Assembly: GCA_041397775.1 (NCBI GenBank)
Contig: JAWKWB010000003.1
Span: 186,001-250,000, forward strand
DNA from: Ga0077555 sp041397775
GTDB taxonomy: Bacteria; Pseudomonadota; Alphaproteobacteria; Rhizobiales; Hyphomicrobiaceae
Direction of reading: 5' to 3'
DNA: 64,000 nt
The notes beneath the pieces were generated by a model. That model did no database searches. It was given only the letters and a program-made list of their open reading frames with translations, and was not told the DNA's origin. This document shows positions 1-7,759 of this stretch, piece after piece; positions within the stretch are counted from its first letter, which is position 1, and each line of letters begins with the position of its first letter. The position numbers and the translations under genes were made by a program.

Positions 1-237
1 CCAACCGTGCTCGCCGTGATGGGCCTGCAGCTCGGTTATCTGCTCGGCGGCTCGATCCTCGTGGAGACGGTGTTCAACTGGCCGGGCACCGGCTTCGTAC
101 TCAATGACGCCATCTTCCGCCGGGACATCCCGATGCTGCAAGGCACGATCCTGCTGCTGGCGCTGTTCTTCGTCTTCCTCAACCTGATCGTCGACATCGT
201 GCAGACGTCGATCGATCCGCGCATGCGGCGGAGCTGA
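1..237 (+). CDS. ABC transporter permease, DppB-type (3' end only)
   Basis: This is the C-terminal 78 residues of an inner-membrane permease whose start lies before the window. It shows the usual end of the DppB/OppB family: a short loop with the sequence ETVFNWPGTGF, then the last membrane helix (LLLALFFVFLNLIVDIVQT) and the short tail SIDPRMRRS, which is nearly diagnostic for these proteins. The second permease starts 5 bp after its stop, and two ATPase genes follow, so it is the first visible gene of a dipeptide/oligopeptide/nickel-type importer operon. The periplasmic binding protein is expected upstream, outside the window. Substrate cannot be told from this fragment. Confidence 0.93.
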   Translation, partial: PTVLAVMGLQLGYLLGGSILVETVFNWPGTGFVLNDAIFRRDIPMLQGTILLLALFFVFLNLIVDIVQTSIDPRMRRS

Positions 238-242
238 CCCCG

Positions 243-1142
243 ATGAACCTTGCGACACCTGCCGCACCTGCAACCGTGGACATTGCGCAATCCGTGGCGC
301 ACTCGCCGGGCTACTGGTCGACGGTCGCCCTGCGTATCCGCCGGGACAAGACCACGCTGTTCTTCGGCGCGCTTCTCCTGGCGATCGTGCTGATCGCCAT
401 CTTCGCGCCACTGGTGGCACCGGCCGATCCCTACAAGACCAACATCATCCGGCGACTGAAGGAGATCGGCTATCCCGGCCATCCGCTGGGCACGGACCAG
501 ACGGGCCGCGACATGCTTTCCCGCCTCATCTTCGGTGGTCGCCTGTCGCTGTTCATGGGCGTGACGCCCGTGCTCAACGCCCTCGTCATCGGCGGGCTGC
601 TCGGTGTGCTCGCAGGCTACATCGGCGGCAAGGTGAACATGGCGATCATGCGCACCATGGACATTTTCTACGCTTTCCCGTCCGTGCTGCTGGCCATCGC
701 CATCTCCGGCGCGCTGGGGGCCGGCATTGGCAACGCCATCCTGTCGCTGACGATCGTGTTCATCCCGCCGATCGCGCGTGTGGCCGAAAGTGTCACGACG
801 CAGGTGAGGTCACTGGATTACGTCGAAGCGGCGCGCGCCTCGGGGGCGTCCTCGTTCCGCATCGTGCGCGTGCACGTGCTGGCCAACGTGCTCGGTGCGG
901 TCTTCGTCTACGCCACGAGCCTGATCTCGGTATCGATCATCCTGGCCTCCGGCCTCTCGTTCCTCGGCCTCGGCACCAAGCCGCCGGAGCCGGAGTGGGG
1001 GCTGATGCTGAACGAGCTGCGCCAGGCGATCTACGTCAACCCCTATGTGGCGGCGCTTCCCGGCGTGATGATCTTCATGACGTCGCTGTCCTTCAACCTG
1101 CTGTCCGATGGACTGCGCTCGGCGATGGATCTGAAATCATGA
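243..1142 (+). CDS. ABC transporter permease, DppC-type
   Basis: This 299-residue inner-membrane permease pairs with the DppB-type protein just upstream. The N-terminal cytoplasmic stretch is followed by a first helix near residues 39-58 (FFGALLLAIVLIAIFAPLVA), then the periplasmic segment HPLGTDQTGRDMLSRLIFGG, a hallmark of DppC/OppC. Four or five more helices follow, with the EAA loop (YVEAARASGASSFRI) near residues 195-210 that docks onto the ATPases. The length is normal for the family. Its stop overlaps the next start codon (ATGA at 1139-1142), which indicates translational coupling. The imported substrate (peptide, amino-acid derivative or sugar) is not determined. Confidence 0.95.
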   Translation: MNLATPAAPATVDIAQSVAHSPGYWSTVALRIRRDKTTLFFGALLLAIVLIAIFAPLVAPADPYKTNIIRRLKEIGYPGHPLGTDQTGRDMLSRLIFGGRLSLFMGVTPVLNALVIGGLLGVLAGYIGGKVNMAIMRTMDIFYAFPSVLLAIAISGALGAGIGNAILSLTIVFIPPIARVAESVTTQVRSLDYVEAARASGASSFRIVRVHVLANVLGAVFVYATSLISVSIILASGLSFLGLGTKPPEPEWGLMLNELRQAIYVNPYVAALPGVMIFMTSLSFNLLSDGLRSAMDLKS

Positions 1143-2167
1143 GCCGGAACGAAATGAGCAAGGCGACGCCGCTTCTCTCGGTGAAGGGGCTCGTCAAACA
1201 CTTCCCCGTCGGCAAGTCGCTGTTCTCGGCGGGGACTGCGGTGCGTGCCGTCGATGGCCTCGATTTCAACGTCATGCGCGGCGAGACGCTGGGCATCGTC
1301 GGGGAATCTGGCTGCGGAAAATCGACCGTGGCACGCCTCGTCATGCACCTGATGGGCGTGACGCAAGGCGAAATCCTGTTCGAGGCCAAGCGCGTGGGTT
1401 CCAACGACCTGTCGCTGCGCGAGTTCCGACGGCAGGTGCAGATGGTGTTCCAGGACAGCTATGCCTCGCTGAACCCGCGGCTCACGGTGGAGAGTTCAAT
1501 CGCCTTCGGGCCGCAGGTGCACGGCGTGACGCGCAAGGAGGCGGTGGAGAAAGCCCATGATCTCCTGGCCCGCGTCGGCCTGGAGCCCAGCCGTTTCGCT
1601 GGCCGCTATCCCCACGAGCTGTCCGGCGGCCAGCGCCAGCGCGTCAACATCGCGCGCGCGCTGGCATTCGATCCCAAGCTGCTCATCCTCGACGAGGCCG
1701 TGTCCGCGCTCGACAAGTCGGTAGAGGCGCAGGTGCTCAACCTGTTGCTCGACCTCAAGGAGGCGCTGAACCTCACCTACGTCTTCATCTCGCACGATCT
1801 CGACGTCGTGCGTTTCATCTCCGACCGCGTGCTCGTCATGTATCTGGGCCGCGTCGCGGAACTGGGGCCGGCCGAAGCCGTGCTCGGCCAGCCAACCCAT
1901 CCCTACACGCAGGCGCTGCTCGCGTCCGTGCCGACCATGGATCCCGATCACCGCACGACAGAGGCGCCGCTGGCGGGCGATCCGCCCAATCCGATCAACC
2001 CGCCGTCGGGTTGCCGGTTTAATCCGCGCTGCCGCTACGCGGAAAGCTTGTGCAGTGCGCGCGAGCCGCAGCTCCAGGGCATTGCCGCAGGACACAGCGC
2101 GGCATGCCATATCGCGATCCCGGGATCGGGACACAGCCGCGCGCGGGCCGCGCTCGAGACGGCGTGA
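1139..2167 (+). CDS. ABC transporter ATP-binding protein, DppF/OppF-type
   Basis: This 342-residue cytoplasmic ATPase powers the importer. I chose ATG 1139, which overlaps the permease stop, because the protein then begins MSRNEMSKATPLLSVKGLVK as in family members; the longer open frame upstream is only read-through inside the permease gene. Visible motifs are Walker A GESGCGKST, the Q-loop region QMVFQDSYASLNPR, the signature LSGGQRQRVNIARAL, Walker B LLILDEAVSALD and the switch His in ISHDL. Walker B reads DEAVSALD rather than the common DEPTSALD; the catalytic Glu is kept. The C-terminal oligopeptide/dipeptide-ABC tail with Cys residues (CRFNPRCRYAESLC) is present, which fits the OppF/DppF branch. 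Confidence 0.94.
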   Translation: MSRNEMSKATPLLSVKGLVKHFPVGKSLFSAGTAVRAVDGLDFNVMRGETLGIVGESGCGKSTVARLVMHLMGVTQGEILFEAKRVGSNDLSLREFRRQVQMVFQDSYASLNPRLTVESSIAFGPQVHGVTRKEAVEKAHDLLARVGLEPSRFAGRYPHELSGGQRQRVNIARALAFDPKLLILDEAVSALDKSVEAQVLNLLLDLKEALNLTYVFISHDLDVVRFISDRVLVMYLGRVAELGPAEAVLGQPTHPYTQALLASVPTMDPDHRTTEAPLAGDPPNPINPPSGCRFNPRCRYAESLCSAREPQLQGIAAGHSAACHIAIPGSGHSRARAALETA

Positions 2168-2178
2168 GGCAGAACGAG

Positions 2179-3210
2179 ATGACAATGACGATGGAAAAGG
2201 CACCCGTGGCCACGGCCAGCGATCAGATGGTGAGGGTGCGCAACCTGCGCGTCGGCTTCCGCACCAGCCACGGCGTGGTGCAGGCCGTCAATGGCGTCGA
2301 TCTCGATCTGGCGCGGGGCGAGACGCTCGCCATTCTGGGCGAGTCGGGCTCGGGCAAGAGCGTGACCATGCGCGCACTGATCCGGCTCAATCCCGAGCAC
2401 GTCACGAGCGTGGCGGGCGACATCCGGGTGGCGGGCGAGGATGTCTCCGCGCTCGATGCCGTGGCGCTGCAGGACTTCCGCGGGCTGGTCGCATCCATGA
2501 TCTTCCAGGACCCGGGCCTGGCGCTCGATCCCGTCTACAGGGTGGGTGACCAGATCGCGGAAACGGTGGTGCGCCACAAGGGCCTCAGCCGTGCGGAGGG
2601 CCGCAAGAAAGCGCTGGAACTCTTCGAGCGCGTGCGCATCCCCTCGCCGGAACGGCGGCTCGATGCCTATCCGCACGAGTTGTCCGGCGGCATGCGCCAG
2701 CGCGCCATGATCGCCTTGGCGCTGTCGTGCGATCCCCAGCTTCTGCTCGCCGACGAGCCCACGACCGCCCTCGATGCGACCGTCCAGATCCAGATCCTGC
2801 TGCTGCTGCGCGAATTGCAGCGTGACCTGGGGCTGTCCATCATCTTCGTGACGCACGACATCGGCGTCGCCGTGGAAGTAGCCGATCGCATCGCCGTCAT
2901 GTATGCGGGCCGCATCGTGGAGACGGGGCCGTCCGCCGCTCTGATCCGCAATCCGCGCCATCCCTACACCATCGGCCTGCTGTCCACGCGCCAGCACGGC
3001 GGCAAGCTCGCAGGCCATCGCCTGCCGGCCATTCCGGGCAGCCCGCCCGATCTGGCGCACCTGCCGCCCGGCTGCGCATTCGCGCCCCGCTGCACGTTCG
3101 CCGAAAGCCGCTGTACGGTGATCGATCCCGATGCGGTGATCATCGATGCGGGGCACTCGGCGCGTTGCCTGCGAACCGATGCGACGGCAGGCGCCATGGC
3201 GGGGCGCTGA
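2179..3210 (+). CDS. ABC transporter ATP-binding protein, DppD/OppD-type
   Basis: This is the second ATPase of the importer, 343 residues from ATG 2179 (alternative ATGs at 2185 and 2191). It carries Walker A GESGSGKSV, Q-loop MIFQDPGLALDPV, signature LSGGMRQRAMIALAL, Walker B LLLADEPTTALD, switch VTHDIG and the C-terminal Cys-containing tail CAFAPRCTFAESRC. It lies 11 bp after the other ATPase, and the order permease-permease-F-D is reversed for the ATPases relative to the classical dppBCDF order. The two ATPases form the heterodimer under the DppBC-like permease pair. It is the last gene of the operon: the next gene converges from the minus strand 31 bp away. Confidence 0.94.
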   Translation: MTMTMEKAPVATASDQMVRVRNLRVGFRTSHGVVQAVNGVDLDLARGETLAILGESGSGKSVTMRALIRLNPEHVTSVAGDIRVAGEDVSALDAVALQDFRGLVASMIFQDPGLALDPVYRVGDQIAETVVRHKGLSRAEGRKKALELFERVRIPSPERRLDAYPHELSGGMRQRAMIALALSCDPQLLLADEPTTALDATVQIQILLLLRELQRDLGLSIIFVTHDIGVAVEVADRIAVMYAGRIVETGPSAALIRNPRHPYTIGLLSTRQHGGKLAGHRLPAIPGSPPDLAHLPPGCAFAPRCTFAESRCTVIDPDAVIIDAGHSARCLRTDATAGAMAGR

Positions 3211-3241
3211 CGCAATCGGTGTCGGCAGGGACTTGCGTAAT

Positions 3242-4306
3242 TCAGCGGCCCGTGTGCCGGGGCGCGGCGCGCCGTGCCCCGGCCGCCGCCTCTTGCTCGC
3301 GCTGCCAGAAGGCGTGAAGTGCCTCTCCCGAGAGATAGCCGGCATCCTCCTGCAGATGTTTGAGCTCGGTCGCGGTCTCGCGCGCGGCGAGGGCCCGCGC
3401 CAATGCTTCGGCCAGCGGTTGCTGCAGTTGGGCAGGGGTCTCGCGGCGCAGGAAGGCCGCCGTCCAGAGGCTCGCCGTCACGGGAATGCGACGCTCGGCC
3501 AGCGTGGGCAGACTGCGCAGTGCGGCGGGACGGCTGGCGCCGAGATTGGCGAGGATGCGCAGGTGTCCTTGGTGTGCGAAGTCCTGCGCGGTGGGAAGCG
3601 TGGCGATTGCTGCCTGCGCCTTCCTGGCGAGGACGGCGGCAATGGTGGCACCGCCCATCGGCAACGCCACGAGCTTCAGTCCACCACCCAGGCTCGCATC
3701 GAGCCGTAGTCCGGCCAGATGGAGGGGGCCCCCCTGTGCGGTGACGGCAAGTGTGATGCCGTCGCGGCGGCGTCGTGCTGCCGACACGAACTGGTCGAGC
3801 GTGCGGAAGGGCTGTGCCGATCCTGTCACCAGGACGAGCGGACGCTCGGTGAGGCGCGCGAGGGGGACGAGGCGCGGCAGCAGGAGCGCGCTTCTGCCCT
3901 TCGATCGCACGCCGCCGCCATCGAGTGCGGCGAGCCGTGCATCCGCGATCAGCACGGTATTGCCGTCGGCCGGAGCGGCAAGGAGCAACTCGGCCGCTCG
4001 CCGTCCGTCGTCCTGGCCGTGACTTTCGACACGTACCTCCCGCGACAGGCTGCGGGAAAGCTGGGGGGCGATGGCGCGCGCGACGAGATCGGCGATGCGG
4101 CCACGTTGCGAGGTCGATATCAGGCGGAGCGGGGGAGGTGGGGGCGCCACCGGCTCGGCTGGCGGCGATGACGACGGCTGCGCCGGGGCCGATACCGTCT
4201 GAGCCACGGCCGACGGCACCACGACGCTTGCCGCCAGCATCAATATGGCTGTCGCGGCCTGGATGCGCCGGCGGATACCTCTCCACGTGGACACTCGCAT
4301 CGCCAT
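3242..4306 (-). CDS. TctC/Bug-family periplasmic binding protein (divergent)
   Basis: This is a 354-residue exported protein with a signal peptide (arginines, then ATAILMLAASVVVPSAVAQ) and a Pro-rich stretch at about residues 40-65. The mature part follows the tripartite tricarboxylate transporter receptor (Bug/TctC) pattern: a helix after the first strand (IADLVARAIAPQLSRSL), an AAPADGNTVLIAD segment, TLDQFVSAARRR, a GGGLKLVALPMGGA region and TLAERRIPV near the end. I chose ATG 4306, 10 bp after the CitE-like gene, with a second ATG two codons later. It is the last gene of the catabolic operon, and no TctA/TctB membrane partners are visible, so it would have to work with a distant transporter or as a sensor. 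Sequence conservation with Bug proteins looks weak, so ligand prediction is not possible. Confidence 0.75.
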   Translation of the reverse strand: MAMRVSTWRGIRRRIQAATAILMLAASVVVPSAVAQTVSAPAQPSSSPPAEPVAPPPPPLRLISTSQRGRIADLVARAIAPQLSRSLSREVRVESHGQDDGRRAAELLLAAPADGNTVLIADARLAALDGGGVRSKGRSALLLPRLVPLARLTERPLVLVTGSAQPFRTLDQFVSAARRRRDGITLAVTAQGGPLHLAGLRLDASLGGGLKLVALPMGGATIAAVLARKAQAAIATLPTAQDFAHQGHLRILANLGASRPAALRSLPTLAERRIPVTASLWTAAFLRRETPAQLQQPLAEALARALAARETATELKHLQEDAGYLSGEALHAFWQREQEAAAGARRAAPRHTGR

Positions 4307-4316
4307 TGCCGTTACC

Positions 4317-5180
4317 TCAAGAGACGAGGCCCAGGCGCTCGGCCAGTGCCACGGTGGCGCGTGCTTCCGCGAAGACGGGCTCGTCGACCATCTTGCCGTC
4401 GATGGTGAAAGCGCCCTTGCCCTCGTTCTCGGGGGCAGCGGCGGCGGCAAGCACTTTCTGCGACCACCGCACCTGCGCTTGGGAGGGCGTGAAGACGGCG
4501 TTGGCGATGGGGACCTGCGTGGGATGCAGGCACGTCTTGCCGGTGAAGCCGAGCCGCAGGGCGGCCCGGGCATCGCGTTCGTAGCCGAGCGTATCGGAGA
4601 TCGCGGTCCAGGCGGTGTCGTAGGCCGGTACACCGGCTTCCGCTGCCGCCAGCCGCACCATCAGGCGCACCGGCCCGATGGCTGCCTCGTGCCGCTCGAT
4701 GCGCAGCGGCGCGAAGAGATCGCCGAGCCCGTACTGCAGCCCCGTGACGCGCGGCGAGGCACAAGCGATCTCGGCTGCGCGCCGCATGCCCTTCGGGCTC
4801 TCGACGTTCACCAGAATGCCGATGCGATGCGTCAGGCCGTGCCGCTTCTCGGCGGCCTCGATCGCCGCGATGCCCTGGAGCAGTTCCTCGGGGCTTTCGA
4901 GCTTGGGCAGGTTGATCTCGTCGAGGCCGGTGCGGACGATGGCGTCGACATCCTCCATGAAGTCCGCGCTGCCGACGGCGTTGACGCGCACGATCATCAG
5001 TTTGTCGTGCGCGCGCGGAAGTCGTGCCAGCAGGTCGCCGACGTTGCGGCGCGCGTCCGCCTTGCGCGAGGGGGCGACTGCATCCTCCAGATCGAAGGAG
5101 AGCGCATCGGCGGCGCCGGTCATCGCCTTGTCGAAGAACTCGGGCCGGCTGCCCGGCACGAACAGCTTGGAGCGCATCAT
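4317..5180 (-). CDS. CitE-like acyl-CoA lyase (HpcH/HpaI superfamily)
   Basis: This 287-residue TIM-barrel enzyme belongs to the citrate lyase beta subunit/L-malyl-CoA lyase family. It begins with the family start RSKLFVPGSRPEFFDKA and the segment ADALSFDLEDAVAPSRKADAR, whose acidic and Arg residues contact the acyl-CoA and Mg2+. The strand ILVNVESPKGM carries the metal-binding Glu, GLQYGLGDLFAPL is the typical loop, and GFTGKTCLHPTQV is the C-terminal family signature. CitE-like proteins without the other citrate lyase subunits cleave (3S)-malyl-, citramalyl- or related 3-hydroxyacyl-CoA esters. It starts 2 bp after the thiolase-like gene and is followed 10 bp later by the binding protein, so it is a central enzyme of this operon. 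Confidence 0.88.
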   Translation of the reverse strand: MMRSKLFVPGSRPEFFDKAMTGAADALSFDLEDAVAPSRKADARRNVGDLLARLPRAHDKLMIVRVNAVGSADFMEDVDAIVRTGLDEINLPKLESPEELLQGIAAIEAAEKRHGLTHRIGILVNVESPKGMRRAAEIACASPRVTGLQYGLGDLFAPLRIERHEAAIGPVRLMVRLAAAEAGVPAYDTAWTAISDTLGYERDARAALRLGFTGKTCLHPTQVPIANAVFTPSQAQVRWSQKVLAAAAAPENEGKGAFTIDGKMVDEPVFAEARATVALAERLGLVS

Positions 5181-5182
5181 CG

Positions 5183-6784
5183 TCAGAGGGTCTCCGCAGT
5201 GCCCAGGATCACGGTCGCCTGCGAGGACAGGACGCCGCCGTTACCGTGGGCGAGCGCCGTCTTGGCGCCCGTCACCTGCCGGGGGCCGCATTCGCCGCGC
5301 AGCTGGCGCACCGCCTCGATCAGCAGGAAGAGGCCGTACATGCCGGGATGGCAGTAGGACAGGCCGCCACCGTTGGTATTGACGGCGAGCGATCCCTTCG
5401 GGCCGATGCGGCCCCCTTCGACGAAGCGTCCATCCTCACCCTTCGGGCAGAAGCCGAGATCTTCCAGGAACAGGATGGTGTTGATGGTGAAGGCGTCGTA
5501 GAGCGCGAGCACGTCGATATCGGAGGCTTTCAGGCCGGCCATCCCGTAGGCGATCTCGCCGGCACGCCTGGCGCCTGTGACGGTCAGGTCGGGCATGGAG
5601 GAGATCGACGCATGCGTGATCGACTGGCCGCATCCCAGAACGAAGGCCGGCGGCTTCTTCAGGTCGCGGGCGCGCTCGGCGCTGGTGACGACGATGGCGC
5701 CGCCGCCATCCGTCGACAGGCAGCAGTCGCGTACGGTGAAGGGAGCACTGATCGGCCGGGCCGACAGTACACCCTCGATGGTCAGGGGCTTCTTGTCCCA
5801 GGCAGCCGGGTTCAACTGCGCCCAGCCGCGCGCGGCGACGGCGACTTCGGCCATCTGCTCGCGCGTGGTGCCGAACTGGTGCATGTGGCGGCGGGCGGCC
5901 ATGGCGTAGGCGCTGGCCGGCAGGAACGGCTTGAAGGGCGTCTCGTAGGGATTGATTTCGCGCACGGACGCCTGCTTGCGGCCGACGCTGCGCTGCGTGG
6001 AGCCGTAGGCGATCACGGCGACCGAGCACTGGCCACCCTCGATCGCCGCCATCGCCTGCGCCACGTGGTACTCGAACGACGAGCCGCCGATGATCGTCGA
6101 GCCGATGAAGGGCGGGTCGATGCCCAGGTACTCGCACAACTGCAGGGCCGAGGTGCGGGCCTGGGTGGTGGCGCAGAAGAGGCCGTCGACATCAGCCAGC
6201 TTCAAGCCGGCATCGTCGAGGGCGCGGGTGATGCCCTGCGCCATCAGGTCGATGGGTGTGAGGCCCGCGGCGACCTGGCCCAGATCGGATTCGGCGGCAC
6301 CGACGATGGCCGCGCTGCCGCGCGTGAGGCCCGGCGGGTTCGCCCGTCCGGCCGTGGCCCGCGGCAATGCCGTGCCGCGCGGCGCCGTTGCGGGGGCTGC
6401 CGGGCCGTCGGGGGTGGGCGCGAAGACCGGCACCGGCTCCTCGGCGCCATCCGCCTTGTGCGCGCGGAACTTGACGCGCATGCCGATGCTCACGTCTTCG
6501 GCCGCGATGTCCTCGACGCGGCTCATGAGGCGGAAGCCTTCGTCACAATCGATCAACGCGACGTTGAACGGCTTTCCTTCGACGGGATGCACGACCGTCG
6601 TGGAGTAGACGGTGCCAAGGCCGCTGGCGACGCGCCATTCGAGGTCGGTCGTGCCCGTGAACGGGCACACCAGGCGCGGGAAGAAGACGGCGCGGCCGGC
6701 GGCGGCACTGTATTGATAGGCCAGCTCGCCGCGTTCCAGGTGGGCGACGTAGGTCGCGTGCGGCGAGGTCTCGATCTTGCTCAT
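5183..6784 (-). CDS. DUF35 OB-fold fused to SCP2/Ltp2-type thiolase
   Basis: This is a 533-residue two-domain protein. Residues 1-115 form an OB-fold of the DUF35 acyl-CoA-associated type (VYSTTVVHPVEGKPFNVALI, then GMRVKFRAHK). Residues 116-155 are an Ala/Pro/Thr-rich linker. Residues 156-533 are a thiolase fold of the SCP-x/lipid-transfer-protein group (GSAAIVGAAESDLG at its start, ending HGNGGVLSSQATVILG). The zinc ribbon that normally precedes the DUF35 OB-fold has only one Cys (C40), so it is probably lost. The thiolase CxG motif reads GNGG, and I see no nucleophilic Cys, so classical thiolysis is unlikely. In steroid degradation a similar Ltp2 plus DUF35 pair acts as a retro-aldolase on acyl-CoA; that role here is inference. 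Confidence 0.85.
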   Translation of the reverse strand: MSKIETSPHATYVAHLERGELAYQYSAAAGRAVFFPRLVCPFTGTTDLEWRVASGLGTVYSTTVVHPVEGKPFNVALIDCDEGFRLMSRVEDIAAEDVSIGMRVKFRAHKADGAEEPVPVFAPTPDGPAAPATAPRGTALPRATAGRANPPGLTRGSAAIVGAAESDLGQVAAGLTPIDLMAQGITRALDDAGLKLADVDGLFCATTQARTSALQLCEYLGIDPPFIGSTIIGGSSFEYHVAQAMAAIEGGQCSVAVIAYGSTQRSVGRKQASVREINPYETPFKPFLPASAYAMAARRHMHQFGTTREQMAEVAVAARGWAQLNPAAWDKKPLTIEGVLSARPISAPFTVRDCCLSTDGGGAIVVTSAERARDLKKPPAFVLGCGQSITHASISSMPDLTVTGARRAGEIAYGMAGLKASDIDVLALYDAFTINTILFLEDLGFCPKGEDGRFVEGGRIGPKGSLAVNTNGGGLSYCHPGMYGLFLLIEAVRQLRGECGPRQVTGAKTALAHGNGGVLSSQATVILGTAETL

Positions 6785-6838
6785 GGCGGCGTTTTCCCAA
6801 GTGCGGTTGCGTATTCCTGGCGGCGCTTGGCGAAGGGC

Positions 6839-7618
6839 TTACTTCCCCGTCCACTGCGGCTTGCGCTTGGTCAGGAAAGCGTCGAGGCCTTCGCGGAAGT
6901 CGGCGCTGGTGTAGACCTTGGCGACGAGATCGTGATCGTCGACCTTGGGGCCGGCCTCGCGGATCCGGCGCATCAACTCCTTCGTGGTGGAGAGCGTCAG
7001 TGGCGCATAGCCAGCGATCTGCTGTGCCAGTGCGGTGGCGCGCGCCATCAGCGCCGCGTGGTCGTCGAGCAACTCGGTGACGAGGCCGGCGGCGCGGCAT
7101 TCCTCCGCTTCCATGAGCCGCGACGTGAAGACGAGATCGACGACGCGCGGCGCGCCGATCAGGCCCGTGAGGCGCTGCAGGCTGGTTGCCGACAGGCAGT
7201 TGCCGAGCGTGCGTGCAATCGGAAATCCGTAGCGCATGTCGCGCGTGCCGATGCGCATGTCGCAGCATGAGGCGATCGCCGCGCCGCCGCCCGTGCAGGC
7301 CCCCGAGATGGCCGCGATCATCGGCAGCGGGCAGCGCTCGATGGCGGAGAGGATGACGTCCACTCGCGCTTCATAGTCGAGGCCGTCCTTGGGCTCCTTG
7401 AAGGCGCGGAACTGGTTGATGTCGGTGCCGGCCGCAAAGGCCTTCTGACCTGCGCCCGTCACCACGATGGCGCGAATGCCTTCCTCCTTGGGAAGCTCGG
7501 TGCAGATCTCGGCCAGCCGCTGGTACATGCCGAACGTCAGGGCGTTGTATTTCTCGGGGCGATTGAGCGTGATGGTGGCGACCGCGCCGTCGCGCGTGAG
7601 CAGGATCTCGTCGGACAT
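6839..7618 (-). CDS. Enoyl-CoA hydratase/isomerase (crotonase) family protein
   Basis: This 259-residue crotonase-fold protein starts at ATG 7618 (MSDEILLTRDGAVATITLNR), because the longer open frame runs into the divergent promoter region. The N-terminal LNRPEKYNALTFGM, the oxyanion-hole segments GAGQKAFAAGTDINQF and AAISGACTGGGAAIASCCDM, and the C-terminal SADFREGLDAFLTKRKPQW are all typical. It resembles the carnitinyl-CoA dehydratase/enoyl-CoA hydratase subgroup; the substrate is unknown. It is the promoter-proximal gene of the operon (54 bp to the DUF35-thiolase), so a path of hydration, then C-C cleavage by the thiolase-like and CitE-like enzymes, is a reasonable inference. Confidence 0.9.
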   Translation of the reverse strand: MSDEILLTRDGAVATITLNRPEKYNALTFGMYQRLAEICTELPKEEGIRAIVVTGAGQKAFAAGTDINQFRAFKEPKDGLDYEARVDVILSAIERCPLPMIAAISGACTGGGAAIASCCDMRIGTRDMRYGFPIARTLGNCLSATSLQRLTGLIGAPRVVDLVFTSRLMEAEECRAAGLVTELLDDHAALMARATALAQQIAGYAPLTLSTTKELMRRIREAGPKVDDHDLVAKVYTSADFREGLDAFLTKRKPQWTGK

Positions 7619-7759
7619 GTCAGGGGCTCCGCTGGAATGGTGCTGTTGCCGGCGATAGCAGCACCAGCCGGCAGCGAATTGCAAGGTTGAAGAGGCTGGC
7701 GGCGCCCGATAGGGTGCCCGCGTTTTTCCGATACCTGCCACGAGAGAGCGCTGCCGCCC

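Noticed and set aside
5024..7270. 748-codon plus-strand frame over the CitE/thiolase/crotonase genes
   Set aside because: It crosses three well-supported minus-strand genes and has no domain features.
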